The notes beneath the pieces are model-generated. The model had not been told where the DNA came from. It saw only the letters and a program-made list of their open reading frames with translations, and did not search any database. The translations under genes and the position numbers were made by a program. From the NCBI GenBank assembly GCA_030605805.1, contig JAUWHQ010000123.1:1-9375 (forward strand): DNA of 9,375 bases. Direction: 5' to 3'. The DNA comes from Methanosarcinales archaeon. GTDB lineage: Archaea > Halobacteriota > Methanosarcinia > Methanosarcinales > Methanogasteraceae. Positions 6,301 to 9,375 of the stretch are shown piece by piece (position 1 is the stretch's first letter; the number at the start of each line of letters is the position of its first letter).

Positions 6301-6981
6301 AAGCGTGTACTCGGTGGGCGCATGTTCGTAGTTCTCAACACCAACCGTGATCGATGAGAGCTCGCCAATATGCAGGTCTTTCTGGTAGCCCTCTGCCTTA
6401 CCGTCCGGACCAAGAATATAGAGGGCTGAAAACTCCTCTTCCTCAAACGTGAGCTTGGCATAGATGAGCATGCTGCTTGCGATGATGATCGATCCTATGA
6501 GCGATATCATAAGCATCCGTTCGATATCGCTCATCTTCTCGTCATCCGCCCGCAGCGACTCGATGAACCCCTGATAATCCACAAAATATCTCTTATCCTC
6601 CGGAGTCAGCGTCCTTGTGATGACGGTCAGCAGCAGAAGGAACAATGTTATCGCGGAGAGCGTGAGTATGAGCGGCGTCGGTCTGAAGAGATATGGTGTC
6701 ACGCTGATCGCAAAGCCATCAAAGACCGTGATAGCAATACTCAGACCGATGCTGAGCGTGAACCGCTCGATCCCACTGATCTCACCCATTTTCGGAAACA
6801 TCGCCGCTATCAGCGCGTATCCCGGGATAAATAGCAAGATTATCAGTGAAAAAGGAATCCTGAGTGGTGTATCGTTGAATGGCTCGACAAGAACGAATAG
6901 AATGCATAGACCTGTGAGTATGACTACCACGATCAGGTCGATAAAGTATTTCGATCTTCCTCCTGCCATCGAATATAACAT
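3337..6981 (-). CDS. Membrane-anchored DUF1616 / S-layer duplication-domain surface glycoprotein
   Basis: This 1214-residue protein is a chimera. Residues 1-180 hold five predicted helices (about 13-32, 41-62, 76-99, 103-122, 156-175) and, with the beta-rich segment to about 285, match the archaeal DUF1616 domain. With the N-terminus inside, everything after 176 is extracellular. Residues 205-445 and 460-705 are a tandem duplication, each an Ig-like part followed by a carbohydrate-binding-like jelly-roll part (KQVLLND...VWED...DEGWQ...WWD). Residues 716-964 and 965-1199 are two S-layer duplication domains of the Methanosarcina type (LGGGYNLSLRDVDG, LGEGYLLTMRDI, GNATY). Twenty-one N-X-S/T sequons fall between 291 and 1053. 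Known Methanosarcina S-layer proteins use a signal peptide and a C-terminal anchor; here the anchor is N-terminal. The ATG at 6969 (MAGGRSKYF) is an alternative start that fits a leaderless transcript. It is probably a surface-layer or envelope component. Confidence 0.92.
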   Translation of the reverse strand: MLYSMAGGRSKYFIDLIVVVILTGLCILFVLVEPFNDTPLRIPFSLIILLFIPGYALIAAMFPKMGEISGIERFTLSIGLSIAITVFDGFAISVTPYLFRPTPLILTLSAITLFLLLLTVITRTLTPEDKRYFVDYQGFIESLRADDEKMSDIERMLMISLIGSIIIASSMLIYAKLTFEEEEFSALYILGPDGKAEGYQKDLHIGELSSITVGVENYEHAPTEYTLQVKLGAGVLETRKITLAHREKWLENIPFVPDRTGDRMKLEFVLYKDGTRYRSVHLWVRSSIDYNDTSALLNYLIIPPDIPNGGMEENSSWTFRSNRNFTGEYSSVSHSSNHSYEIVSVKPGEGWYGAIEQDIPSPAPGLAVLRFAVRDSILTNTTGYLKQVLLNDAIVWEDSAAKDEGWQQIGFPVMLQKSNRLTMRVYSGVSNPDISVWWDDVGFETLTTMNVSYYEPSLLLDTPTEVSVVIKNYEPAYTNYTLSLKLGGDIVAEEEIGVASCANAALNLTFTPKMIGSYLPLEFLLCIGDGLHRYEVRTVSSSVDYSNTESILNYSITPPLIHNSDMEYDGHWEYAGKGNLTGNYTTAASTLGYRSYEIGIPENTSTLPGDFGEISQEISGERGIVLLTFDVRDSQTSDTEGRHTKQVLLNDILVWEDDAAGDEGWQRVETPVLLASNNTLTLRVYAETGGTDFRTWWDNVEFKKFEGEVESETEVAGYVQSVQLSGIPMPIYAGSTMTLTSSNCDQLNSNEKLVLYFNEDGVVESGNATYTVSASGKSIRYLGKRYMIPGSKPDLLLPAIVDGSGRTMHANETWMLGGGYNLSLRDVDGVQETVLLKLNRSHETIDSGIFGEDETFEYRSHIDGVGDDVRLFRCTVDDILPDQSVRIDDLYLYSDTPVHVSVGERYGEFEIDKIDSSGIIFKNRGQIVFSGRCSILNGTIVFEVSDNRRYAYLYTTKTKSGTYKLKGTPSSYRAEAGRWMNLTGDNHPAFSYDFDTGESYEELKVYFSDDRFIGAGNATYTATVIGGKTGFLGAVHRSFDPDHADLFGRILVNESDEVRLEIGESYVLGEGYLLTMRDIFITGGTAWLELAKEGEVVESGVCVEGGTFEYAVAIAGSDVPVFECSVVTIFQEGGSGFVVLKDIRQCSDDVKKINPGGKYGKFEVLEIAAEKIVLTNTESITIDDETSILKGWLKFDVSGNSVTPYAEQQIGGLV
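3347..3351 (-). promoter_or_regulatory. Ribosome binding site of the M48-like gene
   Basis: GGAGG lies inside the 3' end of the preceding gene, 11 bases before the ATG at 3335, with a second weak GGTG closer to the start. It supports the short start and coupled translation across the one-base gap between the two genes. Confidence 0.5.
3385..4836 (-). repeat. Two tandem S-layer duplication domains (protein-level repeat)
   Basis: Residues 716-964 (4836-4090) and 965-1199 (4089-3385) of the chimera align along their length. Paired landmarks are LVLYFNEDGVVESGNATY (753-770) with LKVYFSDDRFIGAGNATY (1003-1020), LGGGYNLSLRDVD (816-828) with LGEGYLLTMRDI (1068-1079), RCTVDDI (873-879) with ECSVVTI (1123-1129), and YGEFEIDKI (906-914) with YGKFEVLEI (1159-1167). 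Two such domains in tandem is also the arrangement of the Methanosarcina S-layer protein, where together they form the lattice unit. Confidence 0.85.
4867..6369 (-). repeat. Tandem duplication of an Ig-like plus carbohydrate-binding-like unit
   Basis: Residues 205-445 and 460-705 repeat with an offset of 255-259 residues. Landmarks are VGVENYEHAPTEYTLQVKLG (213-232) with VVIKNYEPAYTNYTLSLKLG (468-487), NYLIIPP (298-304) with NYSITPP (553-559), and KQVLLNDAIVWED (386-398) with KQVLLNDILVWED (645-657). The similarity remains visible in DNA around 5760-5829 and 4983-5052, including shared CAGGT.CTGCTCAATGAT and GACGAGGGCTGGCAG, so the duplication is fairly recent or kept homogeneous by conversion. 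Confidence 0.85.
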
Positions 6982-6993
6982 ATATGGTGTAAT

Positions 6994-7001
6994 CTTATAT
7001 C
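6994..7001 (-). promoter_or_regulatory. TATA box candidate for the DUF1616/S-layer gene
   Basis: GATATAAG on the minus strand overlaps the TGA of the upstream transferase gene. Its centre is about 28 bases before the in-frame ATG at 6969 (residue 5 of the longer frame). That spacing fits a nearly leaderless transcript starting at this ATG, and no Shine-Dalgarno precedes either ATG. It would let the abundant surface protein be transcribed independently of the two sugar genes upstream. Confidence 0.45.
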
Positions 7002-8004
7002 AGTACGGCACATAGAGCGCTATAGCACACGTCGTGGCGGTGAGCGCATACATGACCATGACGATCTCTCTCTCGGTCATTGGATAATAGTACGGCGGCA
7101 GCCATTTCAGTGTCAGCCTGTTCGGAACCCTGATCGTGCCATCCTCTCGCAGGTGCCCGAACTTGAATGAGTCGTATTCTCCGGGCGGCGTGCCCTGCCT
7201 GTGGCAGATCTTCCGCCGCACCCTCCAGTAGAAGTACATGAGAAAGTTGATCGTGTGTGGGAGGAGCATGACGATTCCGGATATGAGAAATCCCTGAAAG
7301 ACGATGAAGACGCCCACAGCAGCGCCGATTAACATCGCACCGATGTTTCCCTCAAAGATCGATGAGGGGTACCTGTTGCGCGTCCAGAACGCGAGATTCG
7401 CTCCGAAGAAGGCTGCAAAGATGTTGAGATGCTCGATTCTCCCGACCATGAAGGATTTCGCCAGAAGGAAGAAGAAGACTATCGAGGAAAGCCCGGACTG
7501 GAGCCCGTTGAAACCGGAATGCATGTTCACCATGTTTGCAACGACCATCACGTACATTGGAGCAATGATATAATAAAAACATGTTATCATAACCGGCGTC
7601 GTGTCGAAGAAGAGACTGATTGTTTCCATGGCTTGCGGCTGGAGGATCAGCGCGATCGGATACGACAGGAAATACGGGAAGAATATCTTGAGCCACCGGT
7701 TCCTGATCCGGAGATAGTCATCCAGTATCCCAAATGTGGCATACATCACCGCGATGTAAACGATGATGAAATTGATCGGTGAGTTGCAGAAGACAACCGA
7801 TACGCTCAGCATCACAAGAACGACGAGCGTGATGAGCAAACCGCCGTTTGTCGGGACATACACCTTCCCTGCCTTGTAGCAATCCCGTACGACCATGCCG
7901 CTTGATGTGAGTATCCTGATCATTCTGGGAAGTGCTGCTATCGTCAGCACGAACGAAAGTATGAAGAAGATTGCGATATTCTGCGCATCAGGAGATATGT
8001 TCAT
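7000..8004 (-). CDS. Polyprenyl-phosphate GlcNAc-1-phosphate transferase family protein (GPT/AglH-like)
   Basis: This 334-residue multi-span membrane protein belongs to the MraY/WecA/Alg7 family. These enzymes move a HexNAc-1-phosphate from a UDP-sugar to a polyprenyl or dolichyl phosphate on the cytoplasmic face, starting glycan assembly. Seen motifs are D41-C-Y-K44 followed by VPTNGG (50-55), the DD pair at 95-96 in FGILDDYLRIRNR, and NMVNMHSGFNGL (157-168), the eukaryote/archaeal form of NxxNxxDGxDGL. The later Asp-containing motif (GDxG or GDTx) appears as FEGNIGAMLIG (217-227), with Asn at 220. The sequence after the last cytoplasmic loop is normal, with a lysine/arginine-rich stretch at 261-269. 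Its ATG overlaps the wecC-like stop as ATGA, so the two are cotranslated. The likely role is the first step of archaeal N-glycan assembly; exact sugar and activity are not proven. Confidence 0.9.
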   Translation of the reverse strand: MNISPDAQNIAIFFILSFVLTIAALPRMIRILTSSGMVVRDCYKAGKVYVPTNGGLLITLVVLVMLSVSVVFCNSPINFIIVYIAVMYATFGILDDYLRIRNRWLKIFFPYFLSYPIALILQPQAMETISLFFDTTPVMITCFYYIIAPMYVMVVANMVNMHSGFNGLQSGLSSIVFFFLLAKSFMVGRIEHLNIFAAFFGANLAFWTRNRYPSSIFEGNIGAMLIGAAVGVFIVFQGFLISGIVMLLPHTINFLMYFYWRVRRKICHRQGTPPGEYDSFKFGHLREDGTIRVPNRLTLKWLPPYYYPMTEREIVMVMYALTATTCAIALYVPY

Positions 8005-9347
8005 GGTCTGCCAACTGCCCGGTATAGATATCTTCTTAAACGGAGTTCTTCCGGATCAAGGACGCCCCGCCCGTCCACAACCACCTTATGTCGCATTCGT
8101 CTGCCGAGCAGGTCCCAGTCGATCTCCTTAAATTCGGCATGATCAGAAGCGATCAGAATTGCGTCGATAGAGTCAATGGAATTGAGATCAGAGGGGATTG
8201 CTCCGAACCGCTGAACCCCACTACCGAGCACCGGATCGTAAGCAAAGACCTCTGCACCCCTCCTTTTCAGTTCATTGATCATATCGATTGCCGGACTGAA
8301 TCTCGTCTCATTCACATCACCGCGGTATGTAACGCCCAGGAGAAGCACGCGTGCACCCGATATCCCTGCGCCGATCTCTCTGAGCGCGCTTTCGAGCAAA
8401 TCCACGGTGTACGCGGGCATGCCATCGTTGATCCGGCGTGCGAGCCTCAGCATATCGGTACTGCTCTCTACGGTATTTATGATGAAGTACGGATATACCG
8501 GGATGCAGTGCCCGCCAACGCCGCATCCGGGCGCATGGATGTGCGAATACGGCTGCGTATTTGCAGCATCAAAGACCTCTCTTGCATCGATTCCGAGTTC
8601 ATCGCATACCATGGCGAGTTCGTTTGCAAGCGCGATGTTCACATCCCTGTACAACCCCTCAAAGACCTTCACAGACTCCGCAGCAGTCACGTCGCTCACA
8701 GCAATGACGCCTTTCTTGTTGATCGTCGAATAGAGCGATCTTGCGGTCTCTGTGCTCGCACCATCGACGCCGCCAACGATCTTTGGATATGCGCCAGTGA
8801 TATCGATGATCGCCCGCCCTGACGCGGTGCGTTCAGGGCAGTGCGCAACCCCGAAATCGCCGACTTTGTGCCCCGACTCCTCCAGTATTGGAATAATCAT
8901 GTCCCGTGTCGTACGGGGTGGAACAGTACTCTCCTGGATCACAAAATCCCCTGGATCAAGCCCCTTTGCGATATCTCTGCAGACGGATTGAACAATCGAC
9001 ATATCAGGGTTGTTGTCGTCATCAAGGAGCGTTGGGACGAGTATGATCATCACATCAGCCGCCTCTGCCGCACGCACGAGGTCAGACGTTGCGGAAAGCC
9101 TCCCTTCATCGACGTTTCGCTCCACGAGTTCAGGAAGCCCGGGTTCGCCTGTTACGTGGCATATTCCCTGATTAATGGTCGCAACGACACTTTCATCGAT
9201 GTCAGCGCCGATCACACGCGCGCCAGCGTCTGCAAAGACTGCTGCAAGCGGTAAACCCATCTTCCCGAGCCCGTATACCGCAATCGTTACATCGCCCGAT
9301 GCGACTGCCTGCCTGATACTTTTTTCCGGCTGTCCGTAGATCTTCAT
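8001..9347 (-). CDS. wecC: UDP-N-acetyl-D-mannosamine dehydrogenase-type nucleotide-sugar dehydrogenase
   Basis: This 448-residue cytoplasmic enzyme belongs to the UDP-glucose/GDP-mannose dehydrogenase family. It oxidises a nucleotide sugar twice with NAD to a uronic acid, most likely UDP-ManNAc to UDP-ManNAcA. Visible features are the NAD-binding loop YGLGKMGLPLA (25-35), the QESTVPP segment (138-144), AESVKVFEGLYRDVNIALANE (223-243) at the domain junction, the catalytic cysteine C281 in GCGVGGHCIPVYPYF (274-288), and GVTYRGDVNETRFSPA (338-353) of the UDP-binding domain. Length is complete. GAGGCGGG sits just before the ATG. UDP-GlcNAc dehydrogenase is the main alternative, since substrates cannot be told apart by eye. 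ManNAc-derived uronic acids occur in N-glycans of methanogens, which fits the neighbours. Confidence 0.93.
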   Translation of the reverse strand: MKIYGQPEKSIRQAVASGDVTIAVYGLGKMGLPLAAVFADAGARVIGADIDESVVATINQGICHVTGEPGLPELVERNVDEGRLSATSDLVRAAEAADVMIILVPTLLDDDNNPDMSIVQSVCRDIAKGLDPGDFVIQESTVPPRTTRDMIIPILEESGHKVGDFGVAHCPERTASGRAIIDITGAYPKIVGGVDGASTETARSLYSTINKKGVIAVSDVTAAESVKVFEGLYRDVNIALANELAMVCDELGIDAREVFDAANTQPYSHIHAPGCGVGGHCIPVYPYFIINTVESSTDMLRLARRINDGMPAYTVDLLESALREIGAGISGARVLLLGVTYRGDVNETRFSPAIDMINELKRRGAEVFAYDPVLGSGVQRFGAIPSDLNSIDSIDAILIASDHAEFKEIDWDLLGRRMRHKVVVDGRGVLDPEELRLRRYLYRAVGRP

Positions 9348-9350
9348 GAT

Positions 9351-9358
9351 CCCGCCTC
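9351..9358 (-). promoter_or_regulatory. Ribosome binding site of the wecC-like gene
   Basis: GAGGCGGG on the minus strand ends 3 bases before the ATG at 9347, with its GAGG part 7 bases from the start. This is a good archaeal Shine-Dalgarno and implies the mRNA has a leader, so the cluster promoter or an upstream gene lies beyond the window's right edge. Confidence 0.55.
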
Positions 9359-9375
9359 GAATCTATCCTAATATC

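Noticed and set aside
8088..8822. 244-codon plus-strand frame
   Set aside because: It is the antisense shadow of the wecC-like gene, which has all family motifs in its own frame.
1..9375. CRISPR array
   Set aside because: No direct repeats with regular spacers were seen; the only tandem unit is the 9-bp CTCTGTG block, far too short.

Overview
The window looks like a chromosomal segment of an archaeon, most likely of the Methanosarcinales or a close relative within the Halobacteriota. The main reasons are a diphthine synthase gene (diphthamide is made only by archaea and eukaryotes), an MCT-1/Tma20-like PUA protein, a leaderless-type promoter with a TATA box, and a protein carrying two copies of the S-layer duplication domain (DUF1608/TIGR01567 type) known from Methanosarcina S-layer proteins. 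The lineage call is an inference from gene content; no rRNA is present.

Layout. Positions 1-531 hold no gene I can support. Their left edge is a palindromic, tandemly repeated element built on CTCTGTG. Positions 532-1023 (minus) encode the PUA protein and 1076-1843 (plus) encode diphthine synthase. These two diverge from a 52-bp spacer with one near-symmetric TATA box that could serve both as leaderless genes. Positions 1844-2373 are essentially gene-free, apart from one doubtful small membrane ORF, and contain a cluster of overlapping inverted repeats around 2100-2290.

From 9347 down to 2374, all on the minus strand, lies a tightly packed five-gene cluster. Its order is UDP-ManNAc-type dehydrogenase (wecC-like), a polyprenyl-phosphate GlcNAc-1-P transferase family enzyme overlapping it by ATGA, a 1214-residue DUF1616/S-layer chimera, an M48/HtpX-like protein that has lost its zinc-binding histidines, and a 69-residue two-helix membrane protein overlapping the previous stop codon.

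How they may work together. The first two genes make an uronic-acid sugar nucleotide and load the first sugar on a lipid carrier for N-glycosylation. The third is a membrane-anchored surface protein with 21 N-X-S/T sequons, all in its predicted extracellular part. The last two are small membrane proteins of unknown role, one a probable pseudoprotease. I read the cluster as a candidate cell-surface glycoprotein module: glycan synthesis plus its likely acceptor, with a dead membrane protease as possible chaperone or assembly factor. This functional link is inferred from gene order and sequence features only.
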